Shown: positions 10,740 through 23,334, numbered from the stretch's first letter. The stretch: 64,000 bases of DNA from Megachile rotundata (GCF_050947335.1 NC_134997.1:8742001-8806000), one strand, 5' to 3'. A program made the numbers and translations. Notes: generated from the letters alone by a model not told the origin.

Positions 10740-10980
10740 TTTTCGTTCCGCCATTGTGGTCTGCCCTGTTCGAATCGAGCGCAGCGCGGCGCCAAAAACA
10801 GCGGCATCGTCGTCGTGGCAAAAACGGAAAAGGAAAATCGATAGCACCGGGAACGGAAGCGAGGGAGGGTAAAAGGGCACAGCGTCATCGTGGGCAAACA
10901 GCTCGCGGGGAAGAACGGCCGCGTTCCATTTTCGCCGTTTCGCTGGACAGCTGCGAAGGCCACCGATACGCAGAACGCTA
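10740..10980. other. GC-rich CpG island with frames on both strands
   Basis: A dense CpG stretch (GCGCAGCGCGGCGCC, GTCGTCGTGG) has open frames on both strands. The plus frame is Arg/Lys/Gln-rich and the minus frames are Phe/Pro-rich. It could be a promoter or conserved element; no protein family is recognised. Confidence 0.5.
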
Positions 10981-11150
10981 TTTAACACTAGCTTTATGGA
11001 CCTCCCATTTTAACACTAGCTTTATAGACATCTGACTTTAACACTACCTTTACGGACATCCGCCTTTAACACTAGCTTTATTGACATGCTACTTTAAGTA
11101 GGCTTATGAACATCCAATTTTAACGTTAACCTTATAAACATACAATTGTT
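10981..11150 (+). repeat. 28-bp tandem repeat, 4-5 copies
   Basis: TTAACACT recurs at 10982, 11010, 11038 and 11066 with exact 28-bp spacing. Each unit reads TTAACACTAGCTTTATGGAC plus eight bases. A decayed copy follows near 11120. The array abuts the CpG island directly. Confidence 0.88.
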
Positions 11151-11439
11151 AAAAAATTAACAAGTTGGTAATTTTAGTTTTTGTATTGATCACGTGTCAT
11201 GTAACTGTTGCTAGTATATTCATATTTAATATTAATTTTATGACTGATGATGCTGTGACGCACTCGTGACGCACTTTATAACAAACCTAAATTGTATTCG
11301 CATCATGGTTGAAGTTCAATATTAATAATTTGCATGGTTAGGTAAATTCAAAATGTACTTGACATTTCAACTTTTCTTATTTGTTTCAACATTAGTTAGT
11401 TTTGTTGAAAAAAATCATAGGTGAAGGGGTTAATATTCA
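11151..11439. other. AT-rich spacer with one GACGCACTC motif pair
   Basis: At 11256-11273 the words GTGACGCACTCGTGACGCAC appear once. This is the core of the much larger arrays at 35.5, 37.2 and 47.2 kb. Otherwise the stretch is AT-rich. Confidence 0.5.
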
Positions 11440-12060
11440 TATGACATGTATGTGACACTATGTGTACATTTTACTTTGCAACATATACATATAGGTGTAT
11501 GTGACATTACGTGTACATTTTACCCTGCAACATATCCATATGACATGTATGTGTCACATCATGTTAATATACATGTGTCCATCTACATATGAATGTATAT
11601 GACACTATGTGTACATTTTACTCTGCAACATATACATATAGGTGTATATGACTTTACGTGTACATTTTACCCTGCAACATATCCATATGACATGTATGTG
11701 ACACATCATGTTAATATACATGTGTCCATCTACATATGCATGTATGTGACACTATGTGTACATTTTACCCTGCAACACATGCACAAACATGTATGTAGCA
11801 CTATGTGTACATCTTACCCTGTATCACATCCATATGACATGTATGTGACACATGTTCATATACATGTATGCATACACATGTATGTGACACATGTTCATAT
11901 ACATGTATGCATACACATGTATGTGACACATGTTCATATACATGTATGCATACACATGTATGTGACACATGTTCATATACATGTATGCATACACATGTAT
12001 GTGACACATGTATGTGACACATGTATGTGTATACATGTATGTGACACCATGTGTGCATTT
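11440..12060 (+). repeat. Composite repeat: 147-bp units and a 39-bp subarray
   Basis: ACTATGTGTAC recurs at 11457, 11604 and 11751, exactly 147 bp apart, within units of ATACATATAGGTGTATGTGAC-like and ATCCATATGACATGTATG-like segments. From about 11835 the array switches to a 39-bp unit in which CATGTTCATATACATGTATG recurs at 11851, 11890, 11929 and 11968. The 39-bp period yields stop-free repeat frames on both strands (VHIHVCIHMYVTH), which are not genes. Confidence 0.93.
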
Positions 12061-12440
12061 TACCAACCAGACCATTTACCAGAATATCTAATGTAACAAC
12101 ATAGAATGTTTCTATGGGTCATGTTTGACCCAGGATTCGTAGACTATCGCGTCACCCAGTGTCCGAGGGTTAACGAATTTGTATGCACGTTCACGTGCAT
12201 CCATCTACGCGTCCTGCAAATACACGCGATCCGAGGGGGTTGTACCGGGCTGACATCACAAGGTTCACTCGCACACACTGCTCCCAACACGATAAAACCA
12301 ATCACCGAAATAACCATGGATCACCTAGGTCAACCTCTCTTTCTATCCTCATGGGCACGTGGCCACGCACACGATTTCGACCTTTGCAACAGCCATTGCT
12401 GACAGGCACGAGGATTTCGACGTAAAGTAACGGTTGAATG
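12061..12440. other. Mid-GC segment, no supported gene
   Basis: Two overlapping plus frames (12106-12402, 12183-12425) have no recognisable motif. CpG content is raised compared with flanks. It may be a short conserved element. Confidence 0.4.
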
Positions 12441-13624
12441 TATCAGGGCTTCCCTCTTAGCGAATTGTGGCAAGTTATATTAAAACCACAGAAATTGATC
12501 ACTTTCTATTTTTCTGCATTTGTTGTTCTTTTAAATTAAATGTAATCATTTAAACATTTAAATGTTGTTCTTTTAAATCGTTGAATATATTTTTATTTTA
12601 TAAAGTAAATGAGGATTAGTTTAAGGGGTTGGGTGCAGACTGATGCGATTAGGAAAAATTTATATTAAAGAGGGATCTGCAAGAATTAATTTTGGAGATA
12701 TTGGAAATGTGATATGCGGATTACACCCCTTAACATCGTTTAAAGAAGTTAATATTTACTAAATAATATTCTTGAGGCATACTATATATCAGAATTTTCA
12801 TTTTATTAAATAATTGACAAATGTATGAATATTTGATAAAATGACTCCATACATGTGAACAGTGATTGTATCAAGTGTGAATCTATTAACATGTAAATAA
12901 AGTATATCATATTTAAGTATAAAGAAAAAATTAGTATATAAGAAAATAAGAAATTAGGTTTTGACTCTCGATGCACTTCGAAATCCACAAATAGAACTTT
13001 ACCTTGAGATGTCAATTTACCCCAGCATTTTGATATCCGCATGCATGGAACTGCTTTGTGTTCAACACGGAACTAAAATGGGGATGAAAAGGCGGTTTGA
13101 AAGCAATGAACGTAAAGCCTAGTTAGGGATAAATCGATAGAAATACATATGTAAGAGTACTTTTCTTTCGGTAACAAGTTTTAGCGTTGATACTTTCGAT
13201 TTCATCTACTTTGTATCGAAAGCACTCGAATCGCTACCCCTCGTTTCAGCGCTTTTTTCAGCGTAGAAATGAGGCGATATTTTTTCCTAAATTTACTCCC
13301 CCTCGTTCGAAAAAGGGTTGTACCGAACAATTTAACCTAATTTCACCTATATTTTTCTTGCGTAACCAAAATGCTTTTAGCGACTTCACTACCCTTATTT
13401 ATTTTGCCTTTCGTTACCATTCCGTGTTTAAGTAAACCGAGCAAAATCTTGGAGTTTTTATGAACTTTCTTCAATAACGATTTATCTGTTCGACCCTTGT
13501 CCCTTATTATTTTCTTACATTTATTTTAGGTTTTTGCATACTTTGGGTCAAATATAATAGTAGTCAATTTAGACTAATTTTGTACGATTTTTTTAAATAT
13601 CCTTATTTCATTTTTTACCGCGAT
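12441..13624. other. AT-rich spacer
   Basis: No repeat array or coding region can be supported. A frame at 13187-13435 (82 codons) lies in sequence already resembling the GCTACCC/GGTAAC words of the repeat that follows. Confidence 0.4.
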
Positions 13625-14390
13625 TTTTTGCTACCCTTACTTATTTCGGTAACAATTTATATTTTTTTGTCTAGAAAACAACTTTCAACCCCTTATTCTG
13701 TTCTGAACAATCAGATGTTATTTCCTTCAAAATCAAAGTAAACTATCACAATTTTTTGCTACCCCCATTTATTTCGGTAACACTGTATATTTAAGTTTTG
13801 TCCAAAAAAACAACTTTCAACCCCTCATTCTGTTCTGACTGAACAAATTTTATTTCCTCCAAAATTAATGTAAATTTAATCTCGTCTCACATTTCTACAA
13901 CAACATCCCCTTCATGATTTTTATCATGGCTTATTCTTTGCAGTCCTGTTTTGGTTTCAGTATTTTCCCCTAATTCGGTGAATTTTTCTGATAAAAATTC
14001 TTTTAAACTTTTCCTCCTCCAACATTTTCAAAATTTTATTTTATTGTTAAACTATTTTCCTGTAAAATCAAGGGTTTTTTGTCTAAAAAACAATTTTCAA
14101 TCCCTTATTCTGTTCTGATTGAACAAATCTTGTTAATTATAAAATCAAAGTAAATTTAATTTTGTCTTGTATCTCTATAAAAACATCCCCTTCATGATTT
14201 TTATCATCGCTTGCAATGATAAAAATCATTCTTTGCAACCTTCTTTAGATTTCATTATTTTTTCCTAATCAGGTGAATTTTTCTGATAAAAACTTTTCTA
14301 AACTAAATTTTCTCCTCGAACATTTTTATAATTTTATTTTAGTGTTAAACTAAAATTCACATTTTCCTGTAAAATCAAGGGTTAATTGAA
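13625..14390 (+). repeat. Long direct repeat: one partial and two ~290-bp copies
   Basis: The sequence after TTTTTTGTCTAGAAAACA (near 13665) recurs at about 13798 and 14085. Shared blocks in order are ACTTTCAACCCCTTATTCTG or a variant, a TTTATTTCCTCCAAAAT-type block, ACATCCCCTTCATGATTTTT, GGTGAATTTTTCTGATAAAA, and CCTGTAAAATCAAGGGTT. The two long copies are about 285-300 bp each and collinear. The first is truncated and carries a GCTACCC...TTTCGGTAAC leader twice (13639, 13755). Confidence 0.85.
14194..14229. other. 14-bp perfect inverted repeat inside the long direct repeat
   Basis: ATGATTTTTATCAT (14194-14207) and ATGATAAAAATCAT (14216-14229) are exact reverse complements separated by CGCTTGCA. 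The corresponding place in the preceding copy (near 13914) has only the first arm, so the second arm appears to be a local inverted duplication in the last copy. Confidence 0.9.
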
Positions 14391-14650
14391 CCTATTTTAA
14401 AACATCCTAGATTTTCTAGCACCCCATCTTATCCTTCCTTTCGCATCCCTCTTCGCCACGCTTGCGTGTGTACACGCATCCCTTCTCCCCCTCTCTTAGC
14501 TCCAAACAGTGTGCTGTATCTATGGTGTGTAGGTATGCGTGGCTTCGAACACTGTGGCTCACCGATGCCACCGCTAAAGGTTTAATTAGTGAATCGGTTA
14601 ATCCGATACGTGACCATTAGCGTGAAATCGGGGGTGCATTACGGGCATGA
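14391..14650. other. Short GC-rich segment
   Basis: Raised GC and CpG compared with both flanks, with no open frame of note. Probably a regulatory or conserved noncoding element, if functional. Confidence 0.35.
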
Positions 14651-15290
14651 AAAAAACACAACAGGTGATTTTTGCACAGGTGATTTCAGGTTACTTCGTT
14701 TGACCGTCTAATTTCTTTGTACATAATATCTACAGCGATATTGGGCTTCGTTTAAAAACCCCGTTGGTTCCATTCAATGCTTACACTTTTTTTTATCATG
14801 CCTTTTAATATTTTTTACCACATTTCAAATATGTAGACAAGCTTTAATTATTTTTTATCTGTAACTCAATTTACTTTTACTATTATTTTCGAATGAAATA
14901 AAAATGAATTTTAGCATTGAATTTTGTTCTTACAATGAACTTTTATGCAAAAAATTGTTCGTTCATTGGACACATTTAGATGTTCATATTTAATAACAAT
15001 TTTAATTTTATTTACTGAAGTTATTTTTTGACTGTGAAATTTTTATAGTGTTGATGTAACCAGATCGATCATCAACATGTCAAATAATTATTAAAACAAA
15101 TTAACAATTTAAGAAACCAATAAATTGAGTACATACACCCTATAATATTAAGTACATGCACACATTAATAAATTACGTACATACACTCTACAGTATATTT
15201 ATATTTTTACATTTATTATGTATCTTCGTTCAATACCCGAGATCACAATTTCGAATTTCACCAAAATAAATCCGTGCACAGTTGTAGAAC
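14651..15290. other. AT-rich spacer
   Basis: No gene. A short degenerate direct repeat at 15125-15200 uses GTACATACACYCTA words about 55 bp apart. Confidence 0.45.
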
Positions 15291-15800
15291 AAGGTGTGTC
15301 GTTCTCGAATGTGTTAAAAGCATGAAATCCGAATGATCGCGTGCCAATACGGCTTTCATTGACCGGCTTTCCACCCTCGGTCCTCGCAAGGTAAAGCAGA
15401 GTTTAAGAGAGGCTGGCACGCGTGCAACTGCGACAATTTATGCCAGTGTCCCGTTTATACGAGCCCAACTCGGTGTAAAAAAAGAAGGCGAGAAAGGGTT
15501 GGGGGATTGAACGCGTCTCGCGAACGTGCTGTCTCGCCGAGCTCACCTAATGGCAGCATAAACTCGCCCTAAAATCTTAAAATAGTCGCAACAATTTATG
15601 CGTCCTGTTGTTGCACCTTTGCCACCGTTCTCCTTGCAATTCCAGAAACGACACACGACGCGAGAAAGAAAGAAAAGAATGTAGGAAACGAGTATGGGAG
15701 CGTAAAGTCAGCGGGGTGGCGAGATAAGAGTAGTGGCACGTCGCGGATCTTCGTTTAACTTCGGCGACGATCGGGTCACGTGACGAATCATGGCGGAGCG
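15291..15800. other. GC-rich CpG island without a long open frame
   Basis: CpG-rich DNA with no frame above about 60 codons, unlike other islands here. CGACAATTTATGC (15439) and CGCAACAATTTATGC (15587) are near-repeats about 150 bp apart. Noncoding regulatory DNA is the simplest reading. Confidence 0.45.
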
Positions 15801-17265
15801 AAAATTTATAAAGTTAAAAATACTGTGTCATATTTATGTAATATAGGGAAGTTTGTTATGAAAATTATGAATGTAAATTAATGAGAAGTCTTGTAAATTG
15901 TAAATGATTGTGTAAAGGTACATTTAGTAGAATTTTTAAAGAGGAAAATGTACATTAAAAATTTTGTTTACATAAAGTTTGTATAATATATTTAACAATG
16001 TCAGACAGTTAATAATGAGTTAGTATATGGTGTAAAACTTCTTTTAAATTTATATTTATGTATAAAACAACGTACTTGGTGTACTCAAACATTAACTACA
16101 CATTTAACTTTGATCACAGTCCTTATCAACATATTTAGTCTGAAAAAAATTACCAAAAGAATATTGAGAAAATTTTCACAAGTTATTTACACATATTTGT
16201 ATCACATCCTCGAGTGAGTATCTTTTGAAACGTCCTGTAGAATAGAAAATGAGAAAAGAGTAGGTGAAAAGTTGAAACAAGGTGAAATACGAGAAATAAT
16301 AAAATTAAAAAAATGGAAAGAGAAATAAATGTAATTTACAAAGTTGCTTTGTATCCACATTAGCTTTATTTCAGTAACATGAAGTGCACAGTTCGTGTTA
16401 AGTTTAAATAATCACTTCTAAGATGCTTTATTTGAATCTTTCAGTGAAAATATTTATGCGTACTAATAATAATAATAGTGGAAGGTATTTCGTTATAGTG
16501 GAATAACTTGCTCCTGAGTACATATTGCACTTCATCTCATCATTATGCGTTTAGTAGATACATATTTTATACAACAATGTCGATTCTGGCACTTGTTGGC
16601 TGGAGTTCAGAATATGATGCGTCTTTATGAATTGATCCCTATTGTTGTCGACGTTATTGCATGGGATGTGCAGTTTTATTGCCATAAAGTACGTAGCTAT
16701 AGAAAGACATATTTATCAAGTTTTATTATTCTGTTATACTATTTATACATTTGTTTTGTACCATTTAAACAGTTATTGTATGAAGTTCATTCATTATTGT
16801 ATGAAGATCGTTTCGCTGTATCAAATTAATTAAATACATCACTACAAAATTATAATATTTACAATATTAATTATCTCCCCATTTAACGGAAGTTTGAATA
16901 GCATGAGATCAGTATTTCAGGTTTACGGCAGGTTTGAACAAGCTCCTCCTAATTTCATGTATTCGACCCTAACATGCATTAATTTCCCAATGACCTCGAT
17001 TCAGACGGCACCACTAAGGACATCTCACTGTCTTATCGATTCCCGTTTGATTGCATTGCGTTTGATATCGCACCCAGCCTGCATAAACAGAGTTCCTGCT
17101 TGGGACATAACTTTGGACGTATCTTATGAGGCGTTGTCACAAGAAAATCCACTCTATTAATATTACAGTTACCCTTCTCAAAATCTTCCTATTTCAAAAA
17201 TTTACAATTTTAGAAATTATTTAAACATTCTTAAATTTGTTGTGAGACTCAATAGTAACATTATC
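15801..17265. other. AT-rich spacer
   Basis: Frames at 16545-16829 (94 codons, ATG start) and 16894-17160 (88 codons) lie on the + strand. The first has a hydrophobic stretch (SFIILLYYLYICFVPF) but also typical AT-rich random composition. Neither shows a recognisable domain, so they are not called. Confidence 0.4.
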
Positions 17266-17700
17266 TGAAACTTTACTGTGATATCTAAATTAAATATTAC
17301 TTAAATTGTGATTAAAATGTATGTTACAAAAATCAAGGTTGCTTTGAATGGCTCTTTTGTTCAACTTTGACAGCATGTTCATACCCATCACTTAATACTA
17401 ACATGTATTATTTGAAATTTTACTGTGATATCTAAATTAAATATTACTGAAATTGTGATTAAAATGTACGATGCAAAAATCAAGGTTGTTTTGAACGACT
17501 CCAAATTTGTTCAACTTTTACATTATGTTTATACCCATCACTTAATACGAACATGTATTATTTGAAACTTTACTGTGATATCTTAATTAAATATTACTTA
17601 AATTGTGATTAAAATGTATGATACAAAAATCAAGGTTGCTTTGAATGACTCCAAATTTGTTCAACTTTCACAGTATGTTTATACCCATCACTAAATTTTA
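17266..17700 (+). repeat. ~148-bp tandem repeat, about 3 copies
   Basis: ACTGTGATATCT recurs at 17275, 17422 and 17572 (147 and 150 bp apart). Each monomer contains AAATATTACTTAAATTGTGA, then a CAAAAATCAAGGTTG block, then TTATACCCATCACTTAATAC or close variants. Copies are roughly 90 percent identical by eye. Confidence 0.93.
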
Positions 17701-17869
17701 TGAAGTGAAAAAGAATGCCTACTACTAGCTTTGGTAAAAGTATCAAAAGAGTATTTATACTAATTTATCACAAAGTGAGAACAAAAAATAATTTTGTCAA
17801 CCAGACATCAGTACAAAATTTTAATTTTTCACAACAGATTTTATTTTAACATTCACAGTACGGCATTTG
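17701..17869. other. AT-rich spacer
   Basis: No gene or repeat seen. Confidence 0.4.
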
Positions 17870-18250
17870 GGGAAAAAATGATCCCTGACAAACAGACCCG
17901 TAGCTCCACTTCGGTCGAACAGTGCACGCGTTTCGTCGAAGTAGTCGTCAGAATTATAGATAAGCGGGTGAAATTGTGTCCGTGTGCAGTGGAAAGCCAC
18001 ACACGTTGCCACCTACGTGCACTTCAGCGACCGATACGAAATGGCTGGCGAAGAGGCCAAAGATAGGAACGTGGACACCTCTCACGCCCACTTCCGGTCC
18101 CGAAAGGGTGCTCGCTACCGGTCCCGGCCAGATACCGGAGCTCCTCGAATCCGTTATCCTCGACGTACATACTTACTTTTGTCGTGAACTCGTTCTCGGG
18201 ATTCGGGAAGAGGGACGGTAAACATTCGGGACACTGTTGCGATAAAAGAA
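17870..18250. other. GC-rich CpG island with overlapping plus frames
   Basis: Three overlapping plus frames (17794-18066, 17976-18221, 17984-18187) and one minus frame are open through CpG-rich DNA. No domain or splice-site arrangement decides between them. Confidence 0.45.
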
Positions 18251-18439
18251 GCGGAGAATCGGTAGATGGTTCGATACGGAAGTTATAATAATAGAAATAA
18301 TAGAGATTTTCTACAAGTAGACTTAAAATTAATATTGGAGTGGGTGGGAATGTTTTTGAAATTTTTTTTCTTGTGGATTAAGGATTTGGTGATCTTTGGG
18401 TTGCAGGGTACAGACTTATGGATTTGGAAATTCTGTGGA
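18251..18439. other. AT-rich spacer
   Basis: No gene seen. Confidence 0.4.
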
Positions 18440-18740
18440 TGTTGAAGAGAAAGTTGATTGTAGAGAAATTTAGGAATGTAGAGATTTCTTATTTTTGAGA
18501 GTGCAATTTTTGGAAATTCGGAAATGTGAAAATTTCAAATTTATAGGGGTGGAAATTTCAAATTTGGAAGCTTGGAAAATTTCGGGATGTTCAAGAGAAA
18601 GCTAGTTGTAGAGAAATTTAAGAATGTAGAGATTTCTTATTTTTGAGAGTGCAATTTTTGGAAATTCGGAAATGTGAAAATTTCAAATTTACAGGGGTGG
18701 AAATTTCAAATTTAGAAGCTTGGAAAATTCTAATTTTGCA
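18440..18740 (+). repeat. 148-bp tandem duplication, 2 copies
   Basis: TTGTAGAGAAATTTA (18458 and 18606) and GTGCAATTTTTGGAAATTCG (18501 and 18649) are each repeated exactly 148 bp apart, and the blocks between match almost perfectly. The sequence is unrelated to the 148-bp repeat at 17.3 kb. Confidence 0.95.
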
Positions 18741-19320
18741 ATATTTAAACTCAAGAATTTTTTCACATAGAAATTGTGTATAATAATTAATAGTTATAGT
18801 AATTTACAAGAAAGAAATCCATTAAATCGTTAAATCCCTAAATAGTACATTTTTTAAATCAAAATACAGTGATACAAGTAGACAGTGTTTTGAGATTTGT
18901 ATCATATGTAGATGTATGATTGCATTATACTAGGAAGTAGGCAGATTTGTAACAACAAACTGGTCGTACAATTTATCGTGCGTAGGGCGAACAGAAAAGT
19001 CTCCCTTGACTACCCTATCTTGTTCCTTGCAGGAATCTCACCCCTTCAAGATCGCCCATCCTCGAACCCAGAGGGTATTTTTTTATTGCGCGACAGCCAG
19101 GCACCAGTCAGCCATCCTGCCACCGCTAAGATGTCCTCTTAAAGTGATTTCTGAAAGAGACTGTCTGCGTTCATCCCTTATCTTGGTCAAAATTCCTTAG
19201 GGATACCCGATGATTTCGACATATTGCGAGATATGGTCTGCAGGAATTATTTATGCAAATCGATCTGCTTTGGATGAGGGTTCCTAGGATTTTTAATATC
19301 ACTGTGACTTTGGATTTTAA
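18741..19320. other. Spacer with a mid-GC patch
   Basis: At 18960-19240 GC is higher and two overlapping plus frames (18912-19142, 19006-19200) are open, with no recognisable product. Confidence 0.4.
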
Positions 19321-20060
19321 GTTTTTGACATTTGAGGCATTTTTATATTAATATTTGTCTCCTTTTTTATTTTGATGTTTGGTGTTTTTGATGTTTGATA
19401 TTTTTTAATATTTTAGGGAGTATTGTTTGATATTTTTTAATATTTTAGAGGAGGATGTTTGATATTCTTTTATATTTAGAAGGTGATGTTTGGTATTTTT
19501 TAATAGTTAGAGGGTGAGATTTGATATTTTTTAATATTTAGAGGGTGATGTTTAACGTTTTTTAATATTTAAAGGGTGATGTTTGATATTTTTTAATATT
19601 TAGAGGGCGATGTTTGGTATTTTTTAATATTTAGAGGGTGATGTTCGATATTTTTTAATAGTTAGATATTTGGTATGTTTTAATATTTAGATATTTGGGA
19701 TTTTTTAGTCTTCAGACACTATTTAATATTAGTTAATATTTTGGGAGTGATATTTGATGTTTTTTACTACGTGAATATTAGCATTTAGTATTTTTTAATA
19801 TTTAGATATCAGTATTTGAGAATTTTTGTATTTATATACAGTTATTAAGTATTATTTAATATTTAAGAATTTTTTATATATTTTTTACTAGTTAGATATT
19901 AGTAATTGACATTTTTTATTATTCATATATTAATATATTATATTTTATATTTTTTAATATTGAAATTTTAATATTTACACTTTTCTATATTTAGTTACCA
20001 ATATATGATATTTCTTAATAGTTCTTTATTTTAGCATTTGATATTTTGCAGTATACATCA
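19321..20060 (+). repeat. ~31-bp repeat (GATGTTTGATATTTTTTAAT), core 19400-19680
   Basis: Units of GATATTTTTTAATATTTAG followed by AGGGTGATGTTT recur about nine times between 19400 and 19680 with roughly 30-31 bp spacing. They continue as a degenerate TTTAATATT-rich tail to about 20060. Confidence 0.85.
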
Positions 20061-21019
20061 AGTATAAATTAAGACTTAAATAATTTTCCTACAATATTTG
20101 TTACACTTTATTACGTTTATAATGAACAATACAAACGAACCTACCCTAACACAGTCCTTATTATCATTACGTGGTCACCGAAACAACCCTAAGTGCATCA
20201 GACTTTTCCAACAACAGAAACAACATTTCCAACCCACAGTATCCATTAGCATTCCACAATTATCCCCTTCAGAATCTCCAACACGTCAACTATTTCCATC
20301 AAACAATACCAATCCTCATATTTCCTCCCCATTCGGTTCCACCCCTTCCTATCCTCTCATTCTAATGATGGTTATCAGAAAAGTTCAATCATTAATTTCG
20401 AAAATGTTAGCATGCAAATCTGCTTATTTACCTCATCAAATAATCTACATAATTAAAATCTTATGTACATAATCATGTAAAAATGATTTATTCTGTTATT
20501 TACAAAAATTAATATAATTTACATAAGTAAGATATAATTATATTAATAAGTATAAACACATATGGTATAAATAGTTCTATATAGTAAAATTTATATTATT
20601 ATATTACTTTATTTGTTTATTCAAGACGATTATTGCATTAAAATTATTTTACAATTAAGACAAGTATAATATTGATAATATTTCATATTTCAAATAAATG
20701 TCATTAAAATGACTTCATAACAAAGTCAACTATGGTCAAAATTATTTCACAGACAAACCTTATTAATATTTAGTAATAATTATTACTAATATTATCAATA
20801 TAATAGAGTCTTTTATTAGAATTATTTTTCCACTACCAGAAAGATTATTATTACAAAAATTTGTACACACAACTATTTTTATATTAACAATTTCACCGTA
20901 TTCGCATAATACCCATTTTTAGAAATATTTATCTCAAATTATAAAAGCGTCAATAACAATTCTCCTACTAAAACCGTAGAACTTCCCAATTTACTAAAAC
21001 GCAGAAATTTCAAAAAATC
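20061..21019. other. AT-rich spacer
   Basis: A frame at 20098-20472 (124 codons from a non-ATG start) has no domain and Ser/Pro/Thr/Gln-rich composition. It may be chance. From 20480 to 21010 the DNA is very AT-rich. Confidence 0.4.
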
Positions 21020-21900
21020 GTTAAATGATCCGCGAGTGTCGCAGCGGCAAAAATCACTACGTAGCCTGAAAGGGTGGCCCCACACGGAGGTGGTTGAGGT
21101 AAAAATGGATCCAAGGAAGGCGGATGGTTCTTGCTCTGCACGGGGCTACTCCAGTTTCGAGGTTATCCGTAGATAGGGAAAAAAATGTCTCGGCCACGGC
21201 AGCTGGGTAAAATCGTATCTCCCTCGCTGGCCTTCCACCCCCTTCCAGTCCGCTCCTTTTAACGAAGGGTACGTCCTCGTTGCCGTAGAGTATTGGCCAC
21301 CACAAGCAAAAACCTGCCAGCCGTGGGTACGTACGTGAACGAGCACGGGGATGCACGTAGACCCATCGTGCACGTGTAGTGGGACGAGAAAAGAGGGTAG
21401 CAGAAGGGATGAAGAAGGGTGGAACGAGCCCGGCGAGAGAGAGGGAGAAACGCTCGAATACAGAGAGAAGCTGCGAGACTCGTTCCAACGCACACAGGCC
21501 ATCCTATATTACGAAGTCTCACCCTCTATCCTGGCCAACCCTCCTCCACCCTCTCGTCCCACAACGCTCCCTCATTCCCCGAGCCCTCGAGATGAAACCC
21601 AACTTCTCTGCTACCTCGACTCTCTCGCTCGCCCCCTCCTCACCCCCTGGTTCCCTTCGTTCTCGCTATGCCCTGTCGAGAAGAGTAAGGGAGTCCTTTG
21701 GGGTTGAATCGAGGGTGCGGGAGGGGAGGAAAACGGGACGGGTACATCGGTGCACAGAAGGTAGAAGGACACGGCCGGAGAGAAACGTGTCCGAGGAGCA
21801 TCCCTATACTGGGTGCTCCGTATATCATGATCAGGGTGGAGGTTCCAACGCAAGGTTATGCGGAGACATAGGGGTCTTAGAATCAGATATACCTAAATTG
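21020..21900. other. Large GC-rich island with a strand-composition switch
   Basis: CpG-rich DNA has a purine/G-rich plus strand at 21370-21480 followed by a C-rich plus strand at 21510-21680. Many overlapping frames are open on both strands (21057-21488, 21146-21502 and 21259-21522 minus; 21351-21707 and 21379-22338 plus). No domain is recognised. The longest plus frame (319 codons, GTG/non-ATG-like start context) continues into the 48-bp repeat downstream and is not accepted as a gene. Confidence 0.45.
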
Positions 21901-21949
21901 GAACTCGAGATTCTGCTGGAGGGAGTACTGGGACGAACTGTATTTTCCT

Positions 21950-22250
21950 ACTGTTTTATTTCTTTCATTACTGTGTTATTTTTTTATTTGTTTATTTTGC
22001 CACTGCTTTATTTTTATATTTTCATACTGTTTTATTTCTTTAGTTTGGCACTGTTTTATTTTTTTATTTTGATACTGTTTTATGTCGGTATTTTGGCACT
22101 GTTTTATTTTTTCATTTTGATACTGTTTTATGTCGGTATTTTGGCACTGTTTTATTTTTTTATTTTGATACTGTTTTATGTCGGTATTTTGGCACTGTTT
22201 TATTCTTTCATTTTGATACTGTTTTATTACAGTATTTTGGGGCTGTTTTG
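21950..22250 (+). repeat. 48-bp tandem repeat, about 4-5 copies
   Basis: Units run TTTTATTTTTTTATTTTGAT, ACTGTTTTATGTCGGTATTT, TGGCACTG. They recur with 48-bp spacing from about 22045 to 22240, preceded by shorter degenerate versions. The period is divisible by three, so a hydrophobic 16-residue motif (ILALFYFFILILFYVG) repeats in frame. This would mimic a multi-pass membrane protein but is a product of the repeat. Confidence 0.93.
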
Positions 22251-23334
22251 TTTCTTGAAAGGAATAGATTTTGATGTTGTTTCAGGAATAGTTTATAGAT
22301 TTATTGTAAATTATAGGGAAAATTACAATATATTGTAATGTTACTATTATATATAATATTGTGATATGATTATTAGTAATATTGTAGTATTACTAGATTT
22401 ATTTAATTTATTTAATTTTAAGTTTTAAAACGGGGGTTGTAATTATAAGACGTATACCCTGCATGACACACTTTTTATAGTGAAACATGTATTTGATATT
22501 GGAAATTGAAGAATTAAATAAATATTAAATGTAAAATGAATAATAAACGTTGAATGTTATTGAATAAATATGAAGTAAATACAATTATTTAATTTGTAGG
22601 AGGAAATACGATTATTTAACGTTTTAATGTTTCGTTTTCTTTATTTGTAATTTTAAGTACGTAAAAATCGTTTCGTAATTGTGGAGTTGTATGACTTGGT
22701 AATTTAGAAATTTAGAAATTTAGAAATTTGTGATTTTGTAATTTGCAAATTTATGATTTGATCAAAATTATCATATCTTTACTTCTCTCTTTTCCTATCG
22801 TATTCTTATTGAAAATCCTGCATTAACATCAAACACCCCCACAAATTCATATAATTCAAATAACAAAATGTTCCTAACATACTAACAAATAATTAACAAT
22901 TACTTGAATTTTTTATTCAAAAGTGGAACAAGTGCGCTTTTGGAAATAAGTTAATAATAACAACAGATGAAACTTAATATATTTTTATCTATAATCTGTA
23001 CAAAAAATAACGAATATTCTCTAATATATGACGCACAGTTTGCGTCACCTGCACCTGCTAATACACCTTCCCTTTAAAATTAAAAATAAAATTGAAAATT
23101 AAATAAACAAACAATAAAACATAAATTCTTTGCCTCAATAAAAGTCAACAAAAACCTTAAATTTACTACAAAAACAAATTTTGTAAGTTCATATAAGAAA
23201 CTTATAGGACGGTCACTTATCTAGCTTGGTAGTTTTAGTATTAACTGTATTGGAAAAATTATTTTGTAAGTTCTGCAAGTCTCTAGGTCCAAATTTTAGC
23301 CTAATCTATTACAATTTAACTGTAATAAATCTTA
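22251..23334. other. AT-rich spacer with a mini octamer tract
   Basis: At 22701-22735 AATTTAGA repeats about four times with 8-bp period, a tiny relative of the octamer arrays elsewhere. The remainder is AT-rich without features. Confidence 0.45.

Noticed and set aside
11593..12096. 167-codon plus frame with HVCIHMYVTH repeats, possible His/Cys metal binder
   Set aside because: The pattern follows exactly from the 39-bp DNA repeat and is mirrored by an equally open minus frame.
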